Notes under the pieces: model-generated | Told to the model about the DNA's origin: nothing | The model's database searches: none | The model's input: the letters and a program-made list of their open reading frames with translations, nothing else | Part shown: in pieces, positions 1 through 9,709 of the stretch | Numbering within the stretch: position 1 is the first letter of the stretch | How the letters are laid out: the number at the start of each line of letters is the position of its first letter | Origin: Paracyclopina nana | Taxonomy: Eukaryota > Arthropoda > Copepoda > Cyclopoida > Cyclopettidae | DNA length: 64,000 nt | Assembly (NCBI GenBank): GCA_019096065.1 | Contig: JAGUCH010000002.1 | Coordinates: 2,864,501-2,928,500 of the forward strand | Reading direction: 5' to 3' | Translations under genes and position numbers: made by a program

Positions 1-1570
1 CAGCATTTCCCTGGATACCACGTGGTACACAACACTCCGATGGCAACCAAGTTCGAGTCTGCTCTACGACGATATTTGACGAGGAAAATTGGCTTCGAGG
101 CTGTGATGAGGATTCGGTGTACGAGAGGCTTGGCTTTGCACACATTCCATGGCAATTTCTTTGTGAGGTCCACTGACCTCTTGTCGTTGCCCAACATCAA
201 TCCTGACGCAGGATTCGGGATGCAGGTATAAGGGAATTCAATCTTATTATATCAGGAAGGAATTATTATCATTTTCCACCTAGGTTTCAATTGAGGAGGA
301 TTTGAGGGATTCGCGAGAAGTCACGTTTCAAGCTGCTCTGTTGTACACTTCTTCGAAGGGCGAGCGCAGAATCCGAGTCCACACTCTGTGTCTGCCCACT
401 TCAGCCTCGGTGTCGGACATAATCAATGGTGCAGACCAGCAGGCCATCATTGGAATGCTTGCCAAATTCGGTATGGCTATTTAGACCCTGTACTAAAACA
501 GTTTTGATTGAAATTTGAATTTCAGCCGCGGATCGTTCTGTGAGTGATAGCATAGCTGATGCTAAAGAAGGTCTGGTCGTCTCTTGCGTGGATACAATCG
601 AGACTTACAGAAATCAAGTAATGCTCTTACAAATACATATTTTGGGAAAAACGGAAGGTTTTTGATCAATAATGTTCAATTACAGGCTAGCATGTCTATT
701 CCTAGTGGATTGTTGATTTCACAATCTCTCAGGCTTTTACCGCTGTATGTGCTGGCTTGCTTAAGATCCGTAAGTGCTTAATCAAAACAATTAATCAATT
801 TGAAAAATGAGCATTCAATTTTTCAGGCTGGTTTCCGAAACTCGATGCGAATCGATGACAGGTCATACTGCTTTTCACAGTTCAAAACGCTACCTCTGAC
901 GCAGGTAATAATGCCATGAAATGTTGTCTATGTTGTCTATATGCTTAAATTTTGGCCTTCATAATTACAGCTGCTTCAATCTATATACCCCGATTTGTAT
1001 CGATTGGATACACTCTCTGATGAAGGTGCCATCAAGGAAGAAGATGATAACGGGGCTGAAATCATGATACCCCAACCTCACAGACTTCAGCTTAGCTTTG
1101 AAAAAATATCTGCGACAGGTGAGTCCATATTCTCCAAATCTTGGTAACTATAGATAAAATAATTTATCATTTTCAGGGTTATACTTGCTCGATCTTGGGG
1201 ACATGCTCTATTTGTACGTGTGTCGTGGGCTCCACGCTCTGATCCTTGAGCGCATCTTTGGAGTCACCAGACTCCAAGATGTGGACGAGACCATGACAGA
1301 GCTGCCCGAAAGGGACAACGACGAGTCAGAACGAGTGCGAGTTTTTGTGTCATGGCTGAACACGTCCAAACCATATCCAGCGCCAATTCAAATAATAAGG
1401 TAAAATCTCTCGAATCCCATAAATTACCAAAATTGACCCTGGTTGTTATTTTTTGTAGGGAAGACTCAAAATCCAGACACTTGTTTGTCCAGCATATGAT
1501 CGAGGATCGGTTAGACGGATCGTTTTCCTACTTTGAATTTTTGCAGCATCTCAAGCAACAATCCAAGTGA
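1..1570 (+). CDS. SEC24: SEC24 COPII coat subunit, 3' part (5' end outside the window)
   Basis: Sec24 is the cargo-binding subunit of the COPII coat and, paired with Sec23, packages cargo into vesicles leaving the ER. The window carries the last 382 residues: the end of the trunk/beta-sandwich region (FESALRRYLTRKIGFEAVMR, GNFFVRSTDLLSLPNINPD), the helical domain (LLISQSLRLLPLYVLACLR) and the gelsolin-like C-terminus (LLDLGDMLYLYVCRG, then FVQHMIEDRLDGSFSYFEFL). Eight exons read through in frame: 1-225, 284-470, 526-617, 686-769, 827-904, 971-1118, 1177-1399 and 1459-1570, all with GT-AG introns of about 55-70 bp. Stop TGA is at 1568-1570 and an AATAAA signal at 1718-1723. The order and motifs match animal Sec24; I cannot say whether it is the A/B or C/D class. 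It is cut only by the window edge. Confidence 0.93.
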
Positions 1571-1744
1571 CAGCAATTACAGCACTAAATGTGATTTTTA
1601 AGTTTCAAATTTGGTTCCCCGCGAGTTGAGCTTTTGTGCAGGCTTCTTAGCCAGCAAAACATGGAGCTCTCAAATCATCAGATTTTTAGCAAACCCTTAC
1701 TCTTGTGATGATTATGTAATAAACAATTTCAAATTATCTCTATT

Positions 1745-2670
1745 CTAATAGTAGTAATAATTCAAAAATTCGTCCTCTTCCTCTTCTCGAGGAAAAAGGG
1801 TATTCTTTAAAGCTGATAAAGGGTCCTCGAGGCCCAATTGTGATTTCTGCGAAAATTCATGCATGAAGTTATCCATGTACTGCTTTGCAACGTCCACATT
1901 AAGAGCCAATTCAAAGCCAATGCCCAACAGAATCTGGAAAATGACAAAATGTTACTTACAGTTAAAGTTAATAATGGTTTTAGAAAGTGTTACTGTTATG
2001 ATCAAGATGGTTGGAGAAAGTGTGTATGCTGCTGTGAAAGCCAAAAACCAGATGGATCTCCTGAACCATTTTGTCAACTCGTGGATGAAATCTATTCTGG
2101 ACAGGGACTGGTCACCTTGAAGCTTTTGCAAAAAACTCCCCGAAGATCCAGAATTGTAGCTATCACCAAGGATCATGCTTTGCAAATTGTTGAAGATCCT
2201 CTCTTGCAAATTGCCTTGCTCCTCACCGAGTTCTTCTTCATGCAGTTTTTCTAATTCACGAATTATTTTCAACTTGAGCTGATTTCTCTTTAGCTTCCGT
2301 CTAAGGTATCTTGTGAACGGTTTGTCTACATTTTTGGCATTTTTATGGCTGTGCTCAAAATCTGGGGCCTCAGTAACTATTGAGGCTTTGAGTCTCTTGC
2401 TGAAAATCGAAAAATGCTATTGTGCCTTAAATATTCCGTTATTTGAACTTACCCCGGTTTTCTCCGCCTTCTGTCCACATTCAGTAAATTTGGACCTTCT
2501 TCTTCATATGGAGGACCAGCAAGTTTATGAATTTTGGCCGCAATTTCAGTAGACGAAGACTGGAGAGCGTCTTGCACATCTTCTGCAAAGTGCACAGTTC
2601 TTCTCAATATGCTTAAATCTTTGGCCAACTCATGGGGTAAATAGTCATTTGAGAATGGCTGAACTAGCAT
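1745..2670 (-). CDS. Unknown 270-aa protein with a C-terminal hydrophobic segment
   Basis: I do not recognise this gene. Three exons join in frame: 2670-2453, 2399-1994 and 1933-1745, with introns of 53 and 60 bp. The product starts MLVQPFSNDYLPHELAKDL, has a basic, probably helical middle (RYLRRKLKRNQLKLKIIREL and an acidic EKLHEEELGEE stretch), one strongly hydrophobic segment around residues 180-215 (SIWFLAFTAAYTLSPTILII) and an acidic tail ending in four tyrosines. The second intron choice matters: the obvious GTAAGT near 1959 would give a 26-nt intron and break the frame, while GTAACA at 1993 gives a 60-nt intron and keeps it. It lies tail-to-tail with SEC24, stop codons only 174 bp apart. 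The hydrophobic stretch suggests a membrane-anchored protein; function is unknown. Confidence 0.6.
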
Positions 2671-3500
2671 TTTTCTCCAAGTACAGTTGCACACTGGTAA
2701 GCTTGATGTTGCCTGGGTTCAAACGGGGATCTTCATAACGGTCATAATTGTTGCCACTCTCTAATTCGATTTATTTCGTCTATTTCACTAATTTCAAAAC
2801 GTTAAATAAAATGCAGAAATTACGCCAAGAGTTGATGATTATCCATCATGTGGCATTTTTTGAGCTTGGCAAAATTATTTCAAGCCTCGATGATTGACAA
2901 CCAAGGTTTTCCACCTTTTATCATGCGTGAAATGCGTCGTTATATAAGAGTACATGTTGGGTACACATTATATAGGTAGGTTACTAGCCGTAGGCCACAG
3001 GAGAAAAACTGTTGCTAGGCTTGGGTACGAACCTGTTTGGATAATTCACCTAACATGCCAATATCATTCTTTTTTACAGGTGACTGACCTGTCTTATTTT
3101 AGATCTGGCCAGGCACAAAAATACTGATGTTTAAAAATAAGTCCACATATCCTTTTTGAGTATACCATAAACTTCAAGATATACAAACTTAGTTATATCT
3201 GGAATCAGTTTACTATTTGGCTCTGTAAATTGAGATGCTAACTCTTGAAAAAAAGAGAAAACAGGCCCATGTAACTGGGCTGGAACCTAGCGTAGCTGGG
3301 CATTATATAATCCAGCTAGCGCGCATACTGCATAGGTACATACAAAGGTGCGCCTAAATCGGGCTTTCAGCAGTTTCCTTACGTAAGACTTGATTTTGTA
3401 AACCGCCCACAGGTAAAAACCAAGCGTTGTAAAATCCACTGTGACGTAACCAGAGCCTTTAAAAGAAGATTCGAGTAGCAACGAGTCTCCAGTAACAAAG
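2671..3500. other. Intergenic region between divergent genes, probable promoters
   Basis: No coding exon seen. The region separates two divergently transcribed genes and must hold the promoters of both. It contains a TATATAAGAG stretch near 2941 whose role is unclear, and the CRE-like and TATA-like sites of the FAS1 gene at its right end. Confidence 0.5.
3441..3466 (+). promoter_or_regulatory. CRE-like site and TATA-like box of the FAS1 gene
   Basis: GTGACGTAAC at 3441-3450 resembles a CREB/ATF half-palindrome, and CCTTTAAAAG near 3457-3466 is TATA-like. Both sit 35-60 bp upstream of the ATG at 3501, so the 5'UTR would be very short. Seen in sequence; function inferred. Confidence 0.4.
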
Positions 3501-4181
3501 ATGCATTCATCAGCCCAAGTTGCCTTCTATTTCCTCTGCATTGGCCTTTGTGCAGTCCAAGCACATAGGGCCAACTACTGGTACCCTGCCCAACATGGAA
3601 GCTACTACGCTTTCCCAGCCAGGCCTTACTATGCTTACCAATACCAAGCCAGGCCTCATGTGTATTCCCACCACAATCCTCACACCACACAATACACAAA
3701 GATGGCCATGCCAGAAGAGGCCCCAATTGATGTCAGAACTGCCCCCAACACCTGCCCCAAGAATGGAGATGTGGAGAAGACTGTGGCCACTGTGGCTACT
3801 GAGGCTGGCACCTTCGGCTCCCTCCTCGATTTCGTCACCAGATTGGATATGGTGGAGGCTGTTGAGAAGGAAGAGTGCAAGACTGTGCTCGCCCCACCAG
3901 ACTCTGTTTTTGCCCAGCTGCCCGAGGGAGCCCTCGACGGGTTGATCGAGTCTGGAGAGGGACTCAAAATCCTGGTCAAGCATGTCATCAACCAATGCAT
4001 CACTTCTGACGAGATTCAAGATGGACCTGTGGTCACAGCTGGTGGAGAATTCATTGAGTTCACCAAGCTTGCAGATGGCAAAGTACAAATTAAATCTGGA
4101 GAAGGAGTCTACAACGTGACTGCCGCTGATATTCCAGCTAGATGTGGAGTCATCCATGTTGTCGATGGAATCTTTGTTTAA
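3501..4181 (+). CDS. Secreted single-FAS1-domain (fasciclin-like) protein
   Basis: Single-exon gene of 226 residues. Residues 1-21 form a signal peptide (hydrophobic core VAFYFLCIGLCAV, cleavage after VQA). Residues 22-66 are a linker rich in Tyr, His and Pro (PARPYYAYQYQARPHVYSHH). From about residue 80 comes one FAS1 domain with both family motifs: H1, TVLAPPDSVFAQLP, and H2, CGVIHVVDGIFV, at the very end of the protein. FAS1 domains mediate extracellular adhesion, and the paired cysteines (ECKT, NQCIT, ARCG) fit an oxidised secreted protein. There is no GPI-signal tail. AATAAA lies at 4183-4188, directly after the stop, giving a minimal 3'UTR. It is transcribed towards the next gene, which lies on the other strand. 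Role likely in matrix, cuticle or adhesion; this is inference. Confidence 0.88.
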   Translation: MHSSAQVAFYFLCIGLCAVQAHRANYWYPAQHGSYYAFPARPYYAYQYQARPHVYSHHNPHTTQYTKMAMPEEAPIDVRTAPNTCPKNGDVEKTVATVATEAGTFGSLLDFVTRLDMVEAVEKEECKTVLAPPDSVFAQLPEGALDGLIESGEGLKILVKHVINQCITSDEIQDGPVVTAGGEFIEFTKLADGKVQIKSGEGVYNVTAADIPARCGVIHVVDGIFV

Positions 4182-4311
4182 AAATAAATCCCAAAGCTGC
4201 CATGCAGTATTCTATTTTTCTGCCTGTTTATTGTCGGCTGAATATGTGACGTCATCATTTGTTTATAGTTTGGCTTGCGCGCGAAAATTCAAAATGGCCA
4301 AAAAACTAGTT

Positions 4312-5912
4312 TCAGAGGTGAATTGAAAGCTCATGGCTGGAATCTTTTTCAATTGTTCCGCTGTAAATCTCGACTGGAATGCCATCATTATTCAAGGAGT
4401 GCATGGCTGAGTCTAAGTCAGGGTAAATCTGAATTATTCTTCCTTTGGCTGCAAAGTTGGAAGGTGTCTCAGTATGCATTTGATTTCCTTCTTCATCTGG
4501 AATCATTTCTTGGTCTCCATTTAATTCCAGGCTGTCTAATGATTGAATTTCAGGAGATTTTGTCTCCTCTTCAACAGTTTTGGCATCTATTGTTGTGCTT
4601 TCTGATTTGCCAACTTGCTCAATGTCAGCAGGTGACACTCCCATTACACCTTCAGGTGCTCCAGGAATGGCTTGAAATTCCCCATGGGGGAAATGCCTGT
4701 ATCCAGCAGAGAATATGCGAACTATTGGCGCATAGAGGCTGAAGTATGATGATGGAAAACGTCCATTGTGGCTATTATTGCCAGGAAAAAGCTCATTGTC
4801 AGGTATAACCAGAGGTTTCAAATTGCCAGGAATAATTCTTTGGTCTTCCTTGGGTGTGACAGATACTATTGGCAATTCTGGTATGTCAACTTTATCACCA
4901 TGTCCAATGAAGTCAGTTTCTTTGGAAAACTCTTGAATTTCGACTGGTTGAGCTGCAGCATCCCCATAGGCATCAACTACATCAAAGGCTCCCTTGGGCA
5001 CATGGAATTGCACAAATTCGGGAATCTCATTCAAATAATGATTGGATTTTTCTTTTTGCTCGTTTTGCTTTCTGCTTGAGTGGTGGTGATGAACTGATCG
5101 ATGCAGCTCCTCTTTTTTCGATGAATGAAAAGTCTTCTTTTGGTGCTTTTTGGAAGAACTTGAGCGATGCTCACGATGAATCTCTTGACGGGTCATTTCA
5201 GGGTACAAATTGTAGTCGAAATCCAGCTCTAATAAAGATATAAACTCATCTAATTTTAATTATTCAGTGAAAATTACTATTGAGCAACTCTGTGTCTTTG
5301 ATCTGTTTGTAAGAAGGTGGCAACAGGGAATTAACCAGTTTCCTCTGCTTTTTTCTTGCTACTCTCCTGGTTCTCCTTTTTTGGCTCTTTCCCACATCTC
5401 TTTTGGCTCTTTTGTGGTTACCATCTAAAGCAGCGCCACCTAGCGGCGAATTACATTTAAAAATAGAGCAAACCTTCCTATACAAAAAAATGATTACCTG
5501 CACAAATGTGATGTATTTGATGCATGTCAAAAACAGTGGGCAAATTCACAAGTGCAGAATCGCCGGACTGTAAATTTTTCACACATATTTGGGACATTTT
5601 GCTGCATTTTAGCATGGGTTTGCACGGTCCGTGATCGGTGCCGCATTTATCCAGCCAATTTCGGGCACAGCCAAGGCAAGATTCGCATGATTCGTTTGTG
5701 TAATAGGCAAATCCATGGGAGCACTTGAATTTCAATGTGGGAAAACTGCCATTTTGGCAAGCCAATTGACTGCAAAAGCAAGGCTGAGCCGATTGCAATT
5801 CTCCACAATCATGACTTTTCATCAATTCTGAACTTAAGCAGTGAGCTTCACTATGATAAGCCAAGGAAATCAAGGTGGTGGCCACAAAGGCAGTTAAACA
5901 TGGATTTTTCAT
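4312..5912 (-). CDS. Secreted cysteine-rich protein with basic cleavage sites and a long acidic tail
   Basis: Three exons (5912-5498, 5439-5278, 5228-4312) encode about 497 residues. A signal peptide (MKNPCLTAFVATTLISLAYH) is followed by a cysteine-rich module of about 90 residues whose spacing (CESCLGCARNWLDKCG, then HGPCKPMLKC) recalls the N-terminal domain of insulin-like-growth-factor-binding proteins and neuroparsins, without their full cysteine set. Next come clusters of basic residues (HKRAKRD and SQKRRTRRVARKKQRK) that look like furin-type processing sites, a His/Ser/Lys-rich stretch, and a long low-complexity acidic tail. I infer a secreted proprotein, possibly a growth-factor-binding or matrix protein. 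The start at 5912 was preferred over an in-frame ATG at 5936 because the signal peptide then starts at residue 1. The first acceptor (CGCTAG) lies inside a CTCF-like motif. Confidence 0.72.
5431..5448. promoter_or_regulatory. CTCF-like motif overlapping a splice acceptor
   Basis: CAGCGCCACCTAGCGGCG; its reverse complement CCGCTAGGTGGCGC fits the bilaterian CTCF core. It also contains the acceptor of intron 1 of the cysteine-rich secreted protein gene. Confidence 0.4.
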
Positions 5913-6245
5913 GATTTTCACATAATGAGGTATCATGATTTATTACAGTAAAACATTCATCAACGTTTCAAAGCATAGCCTAACTTATCTAAAAGTAATT
6001 TTATTTTTTTACTTCCACCAAGAATGGAATTCCACTAGAGTAGTACACATAACCACATAGTATGGTGCAGTTAGCCATGCAATATTGGCTTTAATACCTG
6101 CCATGCTGGCACTTATTTTTCTACTTCTACCTGGGTATACTGCACTGCAGTGGGGATCTTTGCATGACCACTACAACTATCACATACATCATAGTATGTA
6201 GGTGCTGCTGCCAAAATGCTATCCTAACGGGAGAATTTTGAGAAA

Positions 6246-7185
6246 ATGTCAGATATTGGAAACAGAGCTGGAGCTCTTTTGCCTACTCCCATTGACACTT
6301 GGGAGCATAATAATACCTTGAATGGGAGAAGGCTACTCCCCTCACCTGCTCCCAAAAAGGTAAATCAAAACAAAACCTATTCACTGCCAACCATTGCCAA
6401 GATACTGTAATGAAAACTTGTAGGAATATGTGGAGAGTGAAAAAGCTCGAAGTGTCAGACTTTTGCTGGCCAAGCATGGAGACCAAGTGCTCCAAATGAA
6501 CAATAACAAGATCAGGGAGAACGACATCAAAATCTCATCGAGCACTGAAGAGCTTTCGGACGAGTTTGTCTCGAGTAATGCTCCAAATGTGATGCCAGGA
6601 GACAGCTTTCCCTCCACTGCCAACCAATTGGTGGCCATCAGCATGAATGACATTGAGGAAGAAGATGGCAGTCACAGTGAAGATGAGCAGGAGCTGCTCA
6701 AGAGGCTGGGACAAGGCCAAGCCAGAATGGAGCAAATCAAGCGAATGCTCGTCAACCAAAGAGGCTTCATCGTGCAAGCTTTGAAGCAGATGACGGAGAC
6801 CAACTCAGCGCATAGGGAAACCAGACAGCAATTCGCGGAGAAAATCCGTGAGCAAAAGGAGGCCATTGAAGCTCTGACGAGTGAGCAGCAAAGTTGCGCC
6901 AAATGCAGGCAAGACTCTGCTGACGATGAGGCCTCCATTGAAAAAGATCGCACTTTGGGCAAAGGCTCTCTCGTCAATTTTGGCTTTAATGATTCCTCCT
7001 CAGAGGAATGGGCTGCGAGCAATAATCTCGTACAAAGGACTTGCCCCATGTGCGAAGCTGCTTTCCCCCAAACTGTCACCGATGAGGACTTTGAAATGCA
7101 TGTCATGGAGCATTTCACTTTCGAGGAGCAAGAAACGCTCAGATATGTACCACATAGCAGCAACGCTGAAAATGGCTACAACTAA
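6246..7185 (+). CDS. Coiled-coil protein with a C-terminal UBZ-type zinc finger (TAX1BP1/CALCOCO/TANK-like)
   Basis: Two exons, 6246-6359 and 6424-7185, give 291 residues. The N-terminus is Pro-rich, residues 40-100 are acidic and probably disordered, and residues 125-215 form a likely coiled coil (KRLGQGQARMEQIKRMLVNQ onwards). The C-terminus carries a C2H2-type finger: RTCPMCEAAFP, then FEMHVMEHF, the spacing seen in the ubiquitin-binding zinc fingers of NDP52 and TAX1BP1 and in TANK. A CxxC motif (CAKC) also occurs near residue 193. Members of that group act as ubiquitin-binding adaptors in selective autophagy and innate signalling; here that is inference from the finger only. The 3' third of the last exon and the 3'UTR are repeated twice downstream. 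Confidence 0.72.
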
Positions 7186-7308
7186 TTCTTTTTTAAAAAT
7201 TAGTACCTGTTGCTCTGTTAGGGAAATGTTCCCTGTTGTTATTAAATTACTAGGTCTTAAATTATAAGACTTTCTTTGTTAATGCTGTTTGCCTAATATT
7301 TGTGGGCA

Positions 7309-7722
7309 TTGCTCCAAACGCAGGCACGGCTCTGATGAGGATGAGGCTTCCTTAAAAAAAATCGCACTTTGCAGAAAGGCTCTCTCGTCAATTTTGGTTT
7401 TAATGATTCCTCATCAGAGGAATGGGCTGCGAGCAATAATCTCGTACAAAGGACTTGCCCCATGTGCGAAGCTGCTTTCCCCCAAACTGTCACCGATGAG
7501 GACTTTGAAATGCATGTCATGGAGCATTTCACTTTCGAGGAGCAAGAAACGCTCAGATATGTACCACATAGCAGCAACGCTGAAAATGGCTACAACTAAT
7601 TCTTTTTTTAAAATAAGTACCTGTTGCTCTGTTAGGGAAACGTTCCCTGTTGTTATTAAATTACTAGGTCTTAAATTGTAAGACTTTCTTCGTTAATGCT
7701 GTTTACTTTATATTTGTGAGCA
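7309..7722 (+). pseudogene. Tandem copy 2 of the zinc-finger gene 3' end
   Basis: A 414-bp unit homologous to 6894-7308, including coding sequence, stop and 3'UTR, in direct orientation. It is nearly identical over the finger (CPMC...FEMHVMEHF), but one base is missing relative to copy 1 in an A-run near 7350-7362, which shifts the frame before the finger. There is no start codon or 5' exon. The upstream bases AAACGCAG could serve as a splice acceptor, so use as an alternative last exon cannot be excluded. Confidence 0.7.
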
Positions 7723-8050
7723 TTGCGCCAAACGCAGACAAGACTCTGATGACGATGAGGCCTCCATTGAAAAAGATCGCACTTTGGGCAAAGGCTCTCT
7801 CGCCAATTTTGGCTTTAATGATTCCTCATCAGAGGAATGGGCTGCGTGTATAAATATTGAGCAAAGGACTTGTCCCATGTCCGAAACTGCTTTCCCCCAT
7901 GCTGTTGCTGATGAGGACTTAAAAATGCATGTCATGGAGCATTTCACTTTCGCAGGGCAAGAAACGCTCAGATATTTACCACAAAGCAGTAAATAGCTGA
8001 TATTAAGTTACTAGGTCTTTTATTATAAGACTTTCTTTTTTAATGCTTTT
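7723..8050 (+). pseudogene. Tandem copy 3 of the zinc-finger gene 3' end, diverged
   Basis: Third direct copy, open in frame from about 7730 to the stop at 7994-7996, but clearly more diverged. The second zinc ligand is changed (CPMS instead of CPMC) and several residues around the finger differ (ADEDLKMHVMEHFTFAGQET), so it probably no longer binds zinc. The repeated 3'UTR block (CTAGGTCTT...TATAAGACTTTC) runs straight into the 3'UTR of the stefin gene on the other strand. Confidence 0.65.
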
Positions 8051-8055
8051 GGCTT

Positions 8056-8401
8056 TTAAAAGTACTCAATTGGATCCTCGTGGGACTTGTCAGTTTGATG
8101 GCTGTGCAACTCGACATTTCCCTGCAAATCCTTGTAGATGCGAAGGTGCACGTGCTTGTCATCTCCCACGTGGACTTTGACAAAATAATTCGTACCAGCA
8201 ACCACCTTAAAAAAATTCAATTTTACATTCATAGCAATTATTCTTTTCCAATTTTTTTACCTGGCTCTTGTAGGATTTGGGCTCAAAGCTGGCGCAGGCC
8301 ACGCCCAATTTAGCCTCCAAATCAGGCTTGACCTTGTTGCAAACTGCAGTCACTTCTTCAGTGATAGCTTTGACATCTGAGGTACCTCCGCATAGCGTCA
8401 T
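8056..8401 (-). CDS. Stefin (type 1 cystatin), cytosolic cysteine protease inhibitor
   Basis: Two exons (8401-8261 and 8205-8056) encode 96 residues, the usual stefin length (about 98), with no signal peptide. The hallmarks are in place: an N-terminal glycine pair (CGGTS, residues 4-8), the first-loop QxVxG motif (QVVAG, split exactly at the splice junction), and the second-loop region ([17 protein letters not shown]). Stefins block papain-type proteases such as cathepsins B, L and H by inserting these elements into the active-site cleft. A splice-acceptor-like TTGTTGCAG ends only 4 nt before the ATG. An AATAAA on the minus strand is at 8024-8019, overlapping the 3'UTR of the tandem copies of the neighbouring gene, so the two transcription units converge closely. 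Confidence 0.9.
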
Positions 8402-9709
8402 TTTCCTGCAACAACGCTCAAAACTGAACTGACTGTGTGCAATCTGGATTCGGAGCTATACAATATGTAGCAACATGTGCAAAATATTCAATAACTACAA
8501 GGCGCGTCTTTTTTTTTAGAAAGTAAGTGCAGTTGTGCATTTATGAGACACACTGTACAATCACTATAGCAACGCCCATTAGCAGCCTAAATACATTTCT
8601 TATCTAATAAATCTATAAAGTAATTACTTGCACCTTTTTAAGCTGACTTAGTATACTACTAGTATCGTTTCTGAAATTCAAAGATTACGTTCAGTCAGAT
8701 CGAAATCAACACGCAAATAAAGAATTGGCTTTACTTTTTCGCAATGAGTCACCTAAAATGGAAGTAGTAGATAAGGCTGAATAAAACTAGAAATGCAGGT
8801 CATAAATAAAGGTGTGAGACAAGTGCAAGACAGATGTGAGTTTTTTGGGACGTTCAAATGCGAAAACAGGATTCAAAAAAGGAACATTTTTTACCTTTTT
8901 GTTATGCAGAGTTAAATGACAAATATAAATCTCTTTGGCTCTAAGGTGAAAACGCCTACACAACAACAGGCAAAAGGATTGGAATTTTTTCGCAACTTTT
9001 CTAATTCCTCTCAACCTCATGAGCTAAATTATTGCTAGTTTTCCACATATTTGACAATCTCTCAACTTATGCAGGTCTCTAGTGATTATTCTGCAGCACT
9101 GATAAGAGTTCCGATTTAGACGGCTTCATACAACAGATCAATGAATGAAAGAGTATTATTTTCTAATTATGATTGACATTTGGCCAAAGATTGAAAAAAT
9201 TTCAAAAATGAGCTCCATGCCCATGATTCGTCCAAGGCATGTGGCGGGAAGTTTGTAGTTCAAAAATCCCCGTAAGAGTGAGCTGTCCCAGTTTTCACCA
9301 GCGTTACCAACAATGTAAATTCATAAAGATAAGAAATTCGCCTTCATTACCATAAAATCACAAATAAAATATTTTTAGTATTTCTAACTAGACTTTTCTT
9401 GAGAATTAAAGCTCATAAAGTCCTATCAATTTATTTGAAGAAGTGCTAGACATTTTTACATTTTGGCGTTTTCGAGAAGTGTGCGGCTGTAAAAAGTTGA
9501 AAATACCCGGGAAAACAAAGGTCCATGCCGCGAGTGTTTCTTTTCGCGATTTCGGTGTGTGTCTGCTGTTGGCTGAACTCACGTTTTTCCAGGCCACGAG
9601 TTTATTCTTCAGCAGGGGAAATTCGGTTGCCGAAAGTTCCACTTAAAAACTCGCCAATTGAGTGGGGTGAAAACAACTTTGGACGCGACCAAGCCAAAAC
9701 AAGATCAAA
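8402..9709. other. Intergenic region upstream of stefin and importin-5
   Basis: No coding exon recognised. It separates two divergent genes and presumably holds both promoters. AT-rich, without obvious repeats or an RNA gene. Confidence 0.5.

Noticed and set aside
1934-1959. A 26-nt intron with perfect GTAAGT...CAG in the unknown membrane-protein gene
   Set aside because: It breaks the reading frame; using the GTAACA donor at 1993 gives a 60-nt intron that keeps the frame, in line with other introns here.
2700-2730. tRNA-like B-box (GGGTTCAAACGGGG)
   Set aside because: No matching A-box or cloverleaf could be found around it.
3510-4157. Long minus-strand open frame opposite the FAS1 gene
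   Set aside because: Shadow of a codon-biased real gene; no motif, signal or start context of its own.
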